From positions 1 to 32,153 of the IMG/VR virus record IMGVR_UViG_3300006928_000041: a stretch of 32,153 bases of DNA, one strand, 5' to 3'. The notes beneath the pieces were generated by a model. The model saw only the letters and a list, made by a program, of their open reading frames with translations. It did no database searches and was not told the origin of the DNA. Made by a program: the position numbers and the translations under genes. Shown here in pieces: positions 8,084 through 16,178 of the stretch; position 1 is the stretch's first letter, and every line of letters begins with the position of its first letter. This DNA is from a virus.

Positions 8084-8099
8084 TTGGGTGGAGAACAAA

Positions 8100-8127
8100 G
8101 GGGAGTAGCCAATTTGGGCTACTCCCC
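8100..8127 (+). other. Perfect 11-bp hairpin after the capsid gene
   Basis: GGGGAGTAGCC (8100-8110), loop AATTTG, GGCTACTCCCC (8117-8127). No T-run follows (CTATTTAAA instead), so it is not a canonical intrinsic terminator. It may protect the capsid mRNA 3' end, mark a processing site or slow polymerase so that capsid transcript exceeds tail transcript. Confidence 0.75.
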
Positions 8128-8136
8128 CTATTTAAA

Positions 8137-8475
8137 ATGGCATCAATTACAAATAGCCAGCTTTCTTTAGATATGAATCACGCCATTAATGATTTTGGCG
8201 AGACTCTTACTGTCATTTTGCCTACTGCCCAATCTGGAACCACTTTTTCTGCTACAAGAACAGGAAGCACACTAGCTTTTGTTGTAACAGATACAGGTAG
8301 GCAAGTTGAAGTTGATGCTACTTTTTTTATTAATCTAGTTGGCCTTTCTACCTACCCAGAAAAGGGTTGGGTTTTCAGCATAGGCACTGATGAATATAAA
8401 GTTATGGAAATCAAAAAAGACCCATCTCATTCATCATTAAGATTAGATTGTGTTGATAGGAGCGCATCAGACTAA
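8137..8475 (+). CDS. Putative head-tail connector (stopper/neck) protein
   Basis: This 112-residue beta-rich protein is the first gene after the capsid. The pattern G-E-T-L-T-V-I-L-P near the N-terminus and the segment G-W-V-F-S-I-G-T-D-E-Y-K-V in the last third resemble lambda FII-like and HK97-type head-closure proteins, in which a small barrel binds under the portal. No motif settles it. It begins 9 nt after the hairpin and its stop overlaps the next start (TAATG). The role is assigned mainly from gene order. Confidence 0.6.
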   Translation: MASITNSQLSLDMNHAINDFGETLTVILPTAQSGTTFSATRTGSTLAFVVTDTGRQVEVDATFFINLVGLSTYPEKGWVFSIGTDEYKVMEIKKDPSHSSLRLDCVDRSASD

Positions 8476-9230
8476 TGGCTGCTTCTAAATTATGGCAATG
8501 CTTTGATTTTGAAACAGCGTTAGAAAAAGCTGCTGTTGCAAATATAACAACTGCTTTCGCGGATAATTTATCAGATTTTTCAGTAGTTAGAACTTTAAGC
8601 GAATCTGAATTAACTACTCCAAGAGTAGAATGCAAATTTGAGCTAGGAGCATCTAATGAAATAGCTGCCACAAGAGGAGGAGGTTCTTCTCCTAGCACAT
8701 TTGATTTCAAAAATTACACAGGCACATTTAACATAACAATCATAACTGATAATGCTCAAAAACAAGCAAATCATGCAGAAGCAAGGGCTACTTGCAGAAC
8801 AGCTTTAGCATTATCTTCCTCTATTTTTGATTCTACTCCTCAAACTGGAACGCCTCAACTGACAGGCACAGTAACAGCAGCAACATCAAGCCCAACAAAT
8901 AATTGTATAGCTTCAGGTGCAGCATTCACCAGTGAAATAGCAGTAGGTGATACAATAAAATTTGTATCAAGTGCAGGAACAGAAACCAATACAGTTGCAA
9001 CTGTTACCTCAGATACTCAACTGCTATTAACAAATAATTTTGAATTTAATCAACTCGGAGCAAATATGTTTCGAGTTCAATCTTATGAGTATGGGCCAGC
9101 ATTAAATTTATTTACAGTAAATCATATTAGCCCAGATCAAACATCTTTTGATACTGATGGAGATTTTAATGTAAGTGTTCTTTCGTATTCTTTGATTTTA
9201 GCAATTAGAGAAGATGCGTGGCCCAGTTAA
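8475..9230 (+). CDS. Putative tail-terminator/tail-completion protein with an inserted beta domain
   Basis: This 251-residue protein is coupled to the preceding gene by TAATG. The outer parts (1-125 and 190-251) hold a plausible tail-completion fold: an N-terminal helix W-Q-C-F-D-F-E-T-A-L-E-K, strands around V-E-C-K-F-E-L-G, and a closing strand Y-S-L-I-L-A-I-R-E. Between them, about residues 127-190, lies a separate beta segment, L-T-G-T-V-T then F-T-S-E-I-A-V-G-D-T-I-K-F then T-V-A-T-V-T-S-D-T-Q-L, a small module common in phage tail and fibre proteins. Position between connector and tube supports a neck or tail-end role. The function is not proven. Confidence 0.6.
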   Translation: MAASKLWQCFDFETALEKAAVANITTAFADNLSDFSVVRTLSESELTTPRVECKFELGASNEIAATRGGGSSPSTFDFKNYTGTFNITIITDNAQKQANHAEARATCRTALALSSSIFDSTPQTGTPQLTGTVTAATSSPTNNCIASGAAFTSEIAVGDTIKFVSSAGTETNTVATVTSDTQLLLTNNFEFNQLGANMFRVQSYEYGPALNLFTVNHISPDQTSFDTDGDFNVSVLSYSLILAIREDAWPS

Positions 9231-9280
9231 AATGGGACAAATAACTAAAAGTATAACGAACTAAACAAAAGGAAAAATAA

Positions 9281-9634
9281 ATGGCTATTACATCAGATGG
9301 CACACAAAGTTTCGGGATTGAAGTATCTCCTGTAACTATTAACTCTGTTACTTATGTGGCAGAAGATATGAACTTCACCTACGCGGGAAATCGTGTAGAT
9401 ATTAATGACGCAAATGGAGAACCACTAGGTTCAACTACTGTTCCGCAACGTGTAGAATTTTCTGCAACACTCCAATACGCAACTTCATCTACTGCTAATC
9501 CTCAGATCGGACATGAAATGGTATTAGCTGCTGGGCGAAATCAATTAACTTTTGTTTTAACAGAAGTTGGCGATGCTCAAACACAAGGAGACTATGCTAA
9601 ATGCTCTGTTTCTGGATACGAAAAAATTAATTAA
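9281..9634 (+). CDS. Putative major tail tube protein
   Basis: This 117-residue beta-strand protein precedes the assembly chaperone and tape measure, the usual place of the tube gene. The pattern V-A-E-D-M-N-F-T, A-N-G-E-P-L-G, V-P-Q-R-V-E-F-S-A-T-L-Q and F-V-L-T-E-V-G suits a tube fold, and the length is short but possible for a siphovirus tube subunit. AAAAGGA about 8 nt upstream of the ATG is a good ribosome site, consistent with high expression. A 50-nt gap before it holds a GGGACAAA motif also found before other late genes. The alternative is another structural protein of the tail end. Confidence 0.65.
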   Translation: MAITSDGTQSFGIEVSPVTINSVTYVAEDMNFTYAGNRVDINDANGEPLGSTTVPQRVEFSATLQYATSSTANPQIGHEMVLAAGRNQLTFVLTEVGDAQTQGDYAKCSVSGYEKIN

Positions 9635-9641
9635 TAGTTAG

Positions 9642-10247
9642 ATGAACGCACAAGAGCTATGGGCTGAATATCAGCCAAAGCTCGAAGCTGCTAAAGAGCA
9701 AGATAGAAAAGATTCTCAGGAAGTATTTTTAGATGCACCTGAAAAAGTTGGCAGCATTTGGCTTTGTCCTTTAAGTATTAAAAAATACTTAATGCTAGAT
9801 GCTATTTCGCATCCGTTTCTTAACAAAGGCGAATTAACAGAAGAAGACATTTATACTTTTTGTTGGGTTCTATCTGTAGATTTTACAGAAAAAAATCCTC
9901 AAGCGTATAAAAATTTTAAAGAAAGTCTCCGCATGGACAATGCGGAGGCTTTTCTTATTGATGTTAGACTGTTTTTTGAGAATCAATTAAATTTTTCTGA
10001 TTCAGATTCTAAATCTACATCTCAAAATTCAGATTGGGTTGGGATAATTATTGATCTTTTAGCATCTGAATATAATTGGAGTGAAGATCAAATTTTGAAT
10101 TTACCTATAAAGAGAGCATTAACTTACAGTAAACATATTGCTCATAGAAAAGCGGGAGCAGTTTTGAATTGGCAGAGAAATGCTGATAGAGTTAAAGCAG
10201 AATTCATGGAAGAAATGTCCAAGTTAGAAGGCAATAAAGATGAGTAA
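9642..10247 (+). CDS. Putative tail assembly chaperone
   Basis: This 201-residue protein lies between the tube and tape-measure genes, the position of the lambda G/GT chaperones that coat the tape measure during tail assembly. The C-terminal part (about 132-170: W-V-G-I-I-I-D-L-L-A-S-E-Y-N-W, then I-L-N-L-P-I-K-R-A) matches the common chaperone pattern of Trp followed by a hydrophobic-Pro helix. It ends 8 nt inside the tape-measure gene. I looked for the usual -1 frameshift extension and found none: the -1 frame stops at once after the one plausible slip site. A hairpin with a short T-run lies inside the gene at 9927-9954. Confidence 0.6.
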   Translation: MNAQELWAEYQPKLEAAKEQDRKDSQEVFLDAPEKVGSIWLCPLSIKKYLMLDAISHPFLNKGELTEEDIYTFCWVLSVDFTEKNPQAYKNFKESLRMDNAEAFLIDVRLFFENQLNFSDSDSKSTSQNSDWVGIIIDLLASEYNWSEDQILNLPIKRALTYSKHIAHRKAGAVLNWQRNADRVKAEFMEEMSKLEGNKDE

Positions 10248-12570
10248 ATTTTCAATGACAGCTTTTTTAGGTCTGGACTCAGAAGGCCTAAAGAAAGGAT
10301 TAGAAAAAACTAAATTAGGCGCATTGTTAGGGGCAAAAGGTATTGCCGCAGCTATTGGGCTTGCTACTGCTGCGTTTGCTGCTCTAGCTGCTGCTGTAGC
10401 TGTTGCTGTAGCTGCCACAGCAAAATTTGCCTCCGCATCTGTAAAAGAATTTGCTGTGTTTGAAAAGGGAATGGCAGAAGTTTTTACTCTTTTACCTGAT
10501 ACAAGCAAAAAAGCATTCAATTCTATGCGGCAAGATGTTTTGAAATTGTCAGCAGAGTTAGGAGTTCTTCCAGAAGAAATGATTCCCTCTTTATACAACG
10601 CATTATCAGCAGGAATTCCAAAAGAGAATGTAATGGATTTTTTAGCTACTGCTACAAAGGCTGCAAAAGCAGGTGTTGCTACAACAGAAGAAGCTGTAGG
10701 GGCTTTAACTACTGTTTTAAATGGTTATAAACTTCCAGCAGAAAAAGCAGGAGAAGTTTCTGATGCACTTTTCACAACTATTAAAAATGGTGTAACAACA
10801 ATGCCAGAGCTTGCTGCAAATATAGGAAAAGTTACTCCTATTGCAGCGTCTTTAGGGATTAAATTTGATGATGTTGCTGCTGCTTTTGCAGAAATGACAA
10901 AGGCAATGGGACCAAATAAATCAGCAGAAACAGGTACAGCATTAAAAGCATTATTCGCAGATTTAGGAAAAGCAGGTTCTAAAGCAGCAGATAATTTTGA
11001 AAGGATTTCTGGAAAATCTTTTCCTGCTTTTATTAAAGCAGGAGGAAATATAAATCAGGCATTACAAATGATGGCTAAAGATGCCGAGCTAAATAATAAA
11101 AGACTGTCTGATTTATTTAGAGGTGTTGAGGCTGGAAATGCGGCTTTAATTTTAGCTGCTGATGGAGGTAAAGGTTTAGCTGGGCAAATGGCTGAAATGG
11201 GAAAAAAAGCAGGAGCCACAGATGCAGCATACAAAAAGATGACTGGAACATTAGATTTTGTTAAACAACAATTTATGGCAATGTTGAGTGCTGGAATGAT
11301 AAGAGCAGGAGAGGCATTTGCTAATGCGCTTCGTGCTGCTGGCCCTGCATTGATTACATTAGGGAAAGCATTTGCAAATTTAGATTGGAGCAGATTAGGA
11401 AATGCCATGATAAGTTTAGGTAAAGCTGTTGCTCCTGCTTTGGAAGAACTTGCTGTTGAGTTAGGCCATTTAATGCAAGCAATAGCTGACACAACAGGTC
11501 ATGCAGATAAATCAGAAAGTGTTTTAGTAACAATGGTTAATGCACTTACAGATATAGCAAAATTAGCACAGATAATAGTTAAAACCGTTGATGTGTTAGT
11601 AGGTCTTTTAGACCTTGCAAGAGACCCTTTGAAGAAAATGAATGAAGATATAGATCAAATGAATTTTCTTGGAAGATTATTATTTGAACCATTTGATACA
11701 CTTAAAGGAATTATTGACGAAATTGCAAACGTTTCGTTAGCGGCAATGAGAGGAGATTTAAAATCATTTTTAGAGATGATTAGAAAAATGATGTTTGATC
11801 TTGCAAATGTTATGGCAGATATTCCTCTTATTGGAGACAAAGCTGCTTCTGGTTTACGAAAAGCTGCTAGTTCATTATCACCAATATTAAATGCAAGCCA
11901 AAAAGCAATGAATGAAGCTACTGATCCAGAACATATAAAAATGATGGAGAAGTTAGGTTTTACTAAAAATAATGATACGTTTACAAAAGATGGTAGAAAG
12001 AAAGGAAACGGATTTTTTGGCTTTTTAGATGGGTTTAAGAAACAAAAAGAAAAATTAGATAATACAGTTAAAAGTTTAGAAGAATTAGGAGTAAGCACTC
12101 CAACAATGTCAGAAGAAGCGAAGGGAGAGATTCTTAAACGCAAGCATAAACAAAAAGAATTTTTCTTCGATATGTTAAAGCTTGTTGGTGGGCCAGATGA
12201 AGAAACGCATAAATTTTTAAGAGGCAGATTAAACACGCAGCAGAAAAGAGTGTTTGATCTAAAAATACTGGAAATGTATAAAAAAGGTATAGCATTAAAT
12301 AACGAAAAATTTAGGAATCAAATGGCAGGAATTATGGGAACAGAAGCTGTTCCTGCGGTAAAAATATCTCCTACCAAAATAGGAAAACCTGTTCAGGGTT
12401 TGCAAGTTCGCCATGTTCCTACGTCAGCTATTGCTAGGCCAACTGCAACAATATCTTCTAATGAAATGCTGAAAAAAATGAACACTTTTTATGGAGTTAT
12501 TTTTAAAGATATGCAAAAGAGTTTGCGCTCAATAGATAGAACTTTAAAAGGTAAATTTGTTAATCAATAG
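10240..12570 (+). CDS. Tail tape measure protein
   Basis: The tape measure sets tail length and is ejected ahead of DNA. This protein of 776 residues is the longest in the window. After a basic start it has an Ala-rich hydrophobic segment (about 28-65), then the conserved tape-measure core (about 70-330): long helices with M-A-E-V, L-S-A-E-L-G-V-L-P-E-E, A-T-K-A-A-K-A-G-V-A-T-T-E-E-A, L-G-I-K-F-D-D-V-A-A-A-F-A-E-M-T-K and F-R-G-V-E-A-G-N-A-A-L. The rest is helical with further hydrophobic stretches and a lysine-rich end. At about 0.15 nm per residue this predicts a tail near 115 nm, which fits a siphovirus. The start overlaps the chaperone by 8 nt. Confidence 0.93.
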   Translation: MSKFSMTAFLGLDSEGLKKGLEKTKLGALLGAKGIAAAIGLATAAFAALAAAVAVAVAATAKFASASVKEFAVFEKGMAEVFTLLPDTSKKAFNSMRQDVLKLSAELGVLPEEMIPSLYNALSAGIPKENVMDFLATATKAAKAGVATTEEAVGALTTVLNGYKLPAEKAGEVSDALFTTIKNGVTTMPELAANIGKVTPIAASLGIKFDDVAAAFAEMTKAMGPNKSAETGTALKALFADLGKAGSKAADNFERISGKSFPAFIKAGGNINQALQMMAKDAELNNKRLSDLFRGVEAGNAALILAADGGKGLAGQMAEMGKKAGATDAAYKKMTGTLDFVKQQFMAMLSAGMIRAGEAFANALRAAGPALITLGKAFANLDWSRLGNAMISLGKAVAPALEELAVELGHLMQAIADTTGHADKSESVLVTMVNALTDIAKLAQIIVKTVDVLVGLLDLARDPLKKMNEDIDQMNFLGRLLFEPFDTLKGIIDEIANVSLAAMRGDLKSFLEMIRKMMFDLANVMADIPLIGDKAASGLRKAASSLSPILNASQKAMNEATDPEHIKMMEKLGFTKNNDTFTKDGRKKGNGFFGFLDGFKKQKEKLDNTVKSLEELGVSTPTMSEEAKGEILKRKHKQKEFFFDMLKLVGGPDEETHKFLRGRLNTQQKRVFDLKILEMYKKGIALNNEKFRNQMAGIMGTEAVPAVKISPTKIGKPVQGLQVRHVPTSAIARPTATISSNEMLKKMNTFYGVIFKDMQKSLRSIDRTLKGKFVNQ

Positions 12571-12578
12571 GATTTATT

Positions 12579-13220
12579 ATGCCAAGAAATGATGACGCAC
12601 CAAATACAGGATGGCAGACTGCTGTAGAAATAAGTTCTGTTCCTAGATTCAAATATCCATTTCAGGGTTTAGGAGATACGAGTGGCTATATAGTCGAAAG
12701 AGATTATGTGCAAAATGGAGATTATTTTTCTCCTTTAGCTTTAGATACAGCAGATGCAACTTATACTTCTGCATTTCTATTTGAAGAAACACAGCCTAAT
12801 GCAATAGGGAATGGTCTTGTAGAATGGACAAGAAAATATGGAACTGTTCCAAGCACATTTAGCTATAACACTTCTGAATCATATTCTTTCATAGGATATT
12901 ATGACAGCTATGATACAAATTCATCTTATAGGGATTCATACCCCACTCCTGCAATACTTAAAGTTACAAATTATTTTATAAAATCTACAGATATTGAAAC
13001 AGATTTTCCATTTGTTGCAGATGATTTTAATTTTGTTTCTGTAAATAGTAGAGGCGAAAAAATAAATTATGTAGATGGCACATCTTCCCCAACTATTTCT
13101 GCATATCAGGCATTAGTCAGCGGAGAAACATATATAAATGTGCGTGATTCATTAATCACAAGAGCGTATGGAGCAGGTAATATTTACAGAAAACAAAGAT
13201 TTCTTACGAAAGCAGAATAA
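12579..13220 (+). CDS. Putative distal tail / tail-tip protein
   Basis: This 213-residue protein is rich in Tyr, Ser, Asp and Thr and is probably all beta. It directly follows the tape measure, where siphoviruses place the distal tail protein. I recognise no motif. The middle (residues 100-125) is unusually rich in Tyr and Ser. AGGA lies about 8 nt before the ATG, and the TAA overlaps the fibre start (TAATG). A tip or baseplate role follows from position alone. It and the next gene are the only candidates for the whole tail tip. Confidence 0.55.
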   Translation: MPRNDDAPNTGWQTAVEISSVPRFKYPFQGLGDTSGYIVERDYVQNGDYFSPLALDTADATYTSAFLFEETQPNAIGNGLVEWTRKYGTVPSTFSYNTSESYSFIGYYDSYDTNSSYRDSYPTPAILKVTNYFIKSTDIETDFPFVADDFNFVSVNSRGEKINYVDGTSSPTISAYQALVSGETYINVRDSLITRAYGAGNIYRKQRFLTKAE

Positions 13221-15115
13221 TGCCTATTAAAAATACAACAGGAATAGCTTCTCAACGTAATGAGATTTACAGGTTTGCAGGAGGTTTTTTGCCTCATACA
13301 ACTCCTACTTTATTAGATAGTTCAGAAGCAATTCGTGTTAGAGATTTCATTGAAAATATTGTTTTCAGATCAATGTTTAATCTTAATACAGGTTCTCCTG
13401 CTCAGAATAATTTTCAAATAGATTTTACTGACCCTTCTGCTGTTAATTTTAAATTAGATTTACAGACTGATCTAATATATGACACTGAACCTACCCTTTC
13501 TAATGATTTAGAATTAAATGGAAATGATATAAGATTTAGAGAATTCTCTAGGTTAAGACAGTGGAGAGATAGAGGATTTCAATTTCATCCACAAAATTTT
13601 GTAGGAGATACTCCAGATGATTTATTAGTAATTCTAAAATTATTTGTTTGGGATTCTGATACACCTTATCATATTGGATTTAAAACTCCTAGTGCCTCCA
13701 ACCTTTCTGGCAGTAGCTCTTTAGACGCTGACAATGGCCTTGTGTGGACTTTACCACATGAGGATGGGACATCTGGTCAGGTGATTCAAACAGACGGCAG
13801 CAGGGTGCTTTCTTTTGTTGATGGAGGTAGTGGTCAAAACTTTGGTATTATTGCTGTAGCTGGTCAGACTGATGTTGAAGCAGATCAAAGCAAGGATACT
13901 CTTACTTTAGTTGCTGGCACAGGTATCAGTTTAACAACTGATGCTTCTGCTGATTCTGTCACAATTACAAATACAGATTATGGTGGTGGAGCTTTAACTG
14001 TTAAGGAGCAGGATGGAACTCCTACCGTAAACAATGTTACTACGATTAAATTTAATAATGGCAGCGTTACAGATGACGGCAGCGGAGTTGTTTCTGTTTC
14101 TAATGGTGGCCCTAATGTTGGTGATGGAACAGTAACAGTAACTTCTCCTTCCTCTCTAAGATTTTCAAATGATTGCGTAACAGAATCGCCAACAGGTGTT
14201 GCAAGAATTAAAACGGGAAGGCCAATTGATCTCCAAAAAACGGGCAACGGGGTTATCGTTGGAACATCTGTCAGCACCGAGACAGCTTCGGGGGTTGGTG
14301 AAGAAAATTATCAATTCATTGCTGCGGATGGAATGAAGCTTTCGGCACTCGGGTTCGGCGCAATAAAAACTCAACTTCAGCTTGAAGTATTAACTACGGA
14401 GGTTGAAACAGACACTAACACTTTTAATTTTCGGTGCGGAGATCAACTTGCATTCAAAGGAGGTAACGGGATTTCAACGTCGTACACGGTGGCGTCCTAT
14501 CCTTACTGGGTGAATTTCGATATTAGCGACGATGTAATGCAAAGTATCAATTCCATTGCAGCGGTTGGAAATAATTTCGATCTACTTGAAGGAGAAGGAA
14601 TCACCCTAACTGGCGGCACTGCTGAAATTACTATTGATGCAAATGTTGCGGATATTCAAGGCGGGACAAATATATCTGTCTCGCAAGATGGCACCACGTT
14701 CACAATCGACAACGACAAGAGCGCAATAGTTAAAAGCGTAGACCCTGACCCTGACACATACGTTGCAGTTTATTGTGATGAATCTCCAGAAGTTAGATTC
14801 AATGATATTTTAACTATAGAAAATATAACTGAGTATGAATTTGAAACGAAGTTATGTAAGGAGTACGTCCATAGTTGTGAAGAAAAATCAATCAAAGTTG
14901 TGGGCCACGCTGCGAGTGATCCCTGTCTGGTTGGCTTTAATATTGTTGGCGATACTGTCGTGTGCAAATTCAGCACAATAACTGAATTACCTAAATTTGT
15001 TAACCTGCATCTATCAGGAATTAGAAAAGGCAGGGCAGGGAAAAGGCATGAGCGTAAGAGCTTGAAACAAGCTGTTCAGAATAATAGTTTCTGGGGCGCA
15101 GCTTATGAAAAATAG
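13220..15115 (+). CDS. Tail fibre / receptor-binding protein
   Basis: This 631-residue protein shows the repetitive beta-structure of tail fibres. The N-terminal 160 residues likely attach to the tail. After that come fibre-type segments such as G-T-S-G-Q-V-I-Q-T-D-G, L-T-L-V-A-G-T-G-I-S-L-T-T-D and I-K-F-N-N-G-S-V-T-D-D-G-S-G-V-V-S-V-S, which recur in phage fibres. The last 130 residues contain five cysteines and a basic linker before F-W-G-A-A-Y-E-K. DNA from about 14210 to 14770 is visibly richer in G and C than either side, which suggests an exchanged receptor-binding part. The gene ends overlapping the glycosyltransferase start by 11 nt. The fibre call is strong; the receptor is unknown. 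Confidence 0.82.
   Translation: MPIKNTTGIASQRNEIYRFAGGFLPHTTPTLLDSSEAIRVRDFIENIVFRSMFNLNTGSPAQNNFQIDFTDPSAVNFKLDLQTDLIYDTEPTLSNDLELNGNDIRFREFSRLRQWRDRGFQFHPQNFVGDTPDDLLVILKLFVWDSDTPYHIGFKTPSASNLSGSSSLDADNGLVWTLPHEDGTSGQVIQTDGSRVLSFVDGGSGQNFGIIAVAGQTDVEADQSKDTLTLVAGTGISLTTDASADSVTITNTDYGGGALTVKEQDGTPTVNNVTTIKFNNGSVTDDGSGVVSVSNGGPNVGDGTVTVTSPSSLRFSNDCVTESPTGVARIKTGRPIDLQKTGNGVIVGTSVSTETASGVGEENYQFIAADGMKLSALGFGAIKTQLQLEVLTTEVETDTNTFNFRCGDQLAFKGGNGISTSYTVASYPYWVNFDISDDVMQSINSIAAVGNNFDLLEGEGITLTGGTAEITIDANVADIQGGTNISVSQDGTTFTIDNDKSAIVKSVDPDPDTYVAVYCDESPEVRFNDILTIENITEYEFETKLCKEYVHSCEEKSIKVVGHAASDPCLVGFNIVGDTVVCKFSTITELPKFVNLHLSGIRKGRAGKRHERKSLKQAVQNNSFWGAAYEK
15102..15114 (+). repeat. 13-bp direct repeat, left copy (CTTATGAAAAATA)
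   Basis: An identical copy lies at 16165-16177. Each contains the start codon of the following gene and the last codons (Tyr-Glu-Lys) of the preceding one. The glycosyltransferase gene is exactly the segment between them. Confidence 0.8.
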
Positions 15116-16178
15116 AGATTTATTTGTAGTTTCTCTTGGCAATTTGCCTAACACTTACGACTCTTTAGATAAAAAATTCCCTGCACTTGATCCGCAAGGC
15201 AAAGGATTTATTTTTATTGGTGAATCTGAATCTGTTAAGCAAGCAGGTTTCTGGGCGAAAGATAGAAACCAAGAATGGATTGGTTTTGATCTTATTGATG
15301 GTATTGATACCGCATTAAAAGTTGCAAACTCATTTGAGTATAAAGGTTTCTCTCCTTCTGTAATCTATCTTGGAAATTTAAAGAAAAAATCTAAACCAAT
15401 AAAATCATTCTCTGTTATCGTTACAAAAGAATGTATGCGTGAAGCAGCTATTCTTTTATATTCGTTAAGAGTATTTCATTCAGAACCTGTTTTCATAATT
15501 TGCGATGATGAATCGAAAAAATATCTAAAACAATTTGATTTTAAAGATATTAATTTTAGAACAGAAGCAAACCAATCTGACCTTAAAAAAGCAGATGAAT
15601 TATGTTCAGATGTAGATATAAGAAATACTTACCATAGAAGAGATTGTATTCTTCTGAAAATGGATGTTTGGAAATGGGCAATAGATGAATGCGGTGATAG
15701 CCTATTTTTAGATGCTGATATTCTTTGCGTTTCAAATTTGAATGGAAGCAATACAGGAGATTTAACTCTTTCTCCTCATTATCATGCTGGGCCAAAATTA
15801 GATACTGCTAGAGATTTTGGAATCTTTAACGCAGGTTATCTATGGTCTAACAAAATTGAAGTACCAGATTATTGGAGAGAAATCTATTTAGAAGGCTCTA
15901 ATTTTTATGAGCAAGAATGTATGTATAAATTAGTTAGCAAATTTAAAACAGATTTCTTTTCTCAGTCTCACAATATTGGTTTTTGGAGATTTCCTGATTG
16001 TGATATAACTTCTGTTAGAAGTTGGCACGTTCATCTTACTGAAGATTTATTTGAAAATGCAAACGATGGGCTTCAGAGAAAATACAGAGAACATTCTCAA
16101 TTAGTATTAGATTGGTGCAGTCAACATGGTAGATTAGATATATGTGACTTTGTAGAAAAAATTACTTATGAAAAATAA
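15105..16178 (+). CDS. Glycosyltransferase with DxD motif
   Basis: This 357-residue protein appears to be a nucleotide-sugar glycosyltransferase. The second half has a GT-A-type core: strand F-S-V-I-V-T (102-107), F-L-D-A-D-I-L (201-207) with the metal-binding D203-x-D205, and F-N-A-G-Y-L-W-S-N (241-249), which is the N-A-G motif of GT8-like enzymes. The first 95 residues form a separate region of unknown role. Donor and acceptor cannot be read. Its place, coupled to the fibre gene by an 11-nt overlap and followed by a sulfotransferase with the same kind of overlap, points to modification of the fibre, another virion protein, or host surface glycan. The gene lies exactly between two copies of a 13-bp direct repeat (15102-15114 and 16165-16177). 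Confidence 0.82.
   Translation: MKNRDLFVVSLGNLPNTYDSLDKKFPALDPQGKGFIFIGESESVKQAGFWAKDRNQEWIGFDLIDGIDTALKVANSFEYKGFSPSVIYLGNLKKKSKPIKSFSVIVTKECMREAAILLYSLRVFHSEPVFIICDDESKKYLKQFDFKDINFRTEANQSDLKKADELCSDVDIRNTYHRRDCILLKMDVWKWAIDECGDSLFLDADILCVSNLNGSNTGDLTLSPHYHAGPKLDTARDFGIFNAGYLWSNKIEVPDYWREIYLEGSNFYEQECMYKLVSKFKTDFFSQSHNIGFWRFPDCDITSVRSWHVHLTEDLFENANDGLQRKYREHSQLVLDWCSQHGRLDICDFVEKITYEK
16165..16177 (+). repeat. 13-bp direct repeat, right copy (CTTATGAAAAATA)
   Basis: It matches 15102-15114 base for base. It makes the sulfotransferase start with MKN and the glycosyltransferase end with YEK, as at the fibre/glycosyltransferase junction. Confidence 0.8.

Noticed and set aside
9912-9954. Possible -1 frameshift signal in the tail chaperone gene: A-AAT-TTT followed after 9 nt by a CTCCGCAT/ATGCGGAG hairpin
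   Set aside because: The -1 frame meets TAA immediately, so no extended protein would result. The hairpin could act as a weak internal terminator (TTTTCTT follows), but this is more likely chance.
11655-12236. Long open frame on the minus strand inside the tape-measure gene, with others at 11055-11492 and 10224-10598
   Set aside because: They lie wholly opposite the tape measure, whose Ala/Lys-rich codons leave the complement free of stops. No ribosome site, promoter or recognisable protein.
13360-14165. Minus-strand frames at 13978-14277 and 14165-14374 within the fibre gene
   Set aside because: Opposite-strand shadows of a clear fibre gene with no initiation signals.
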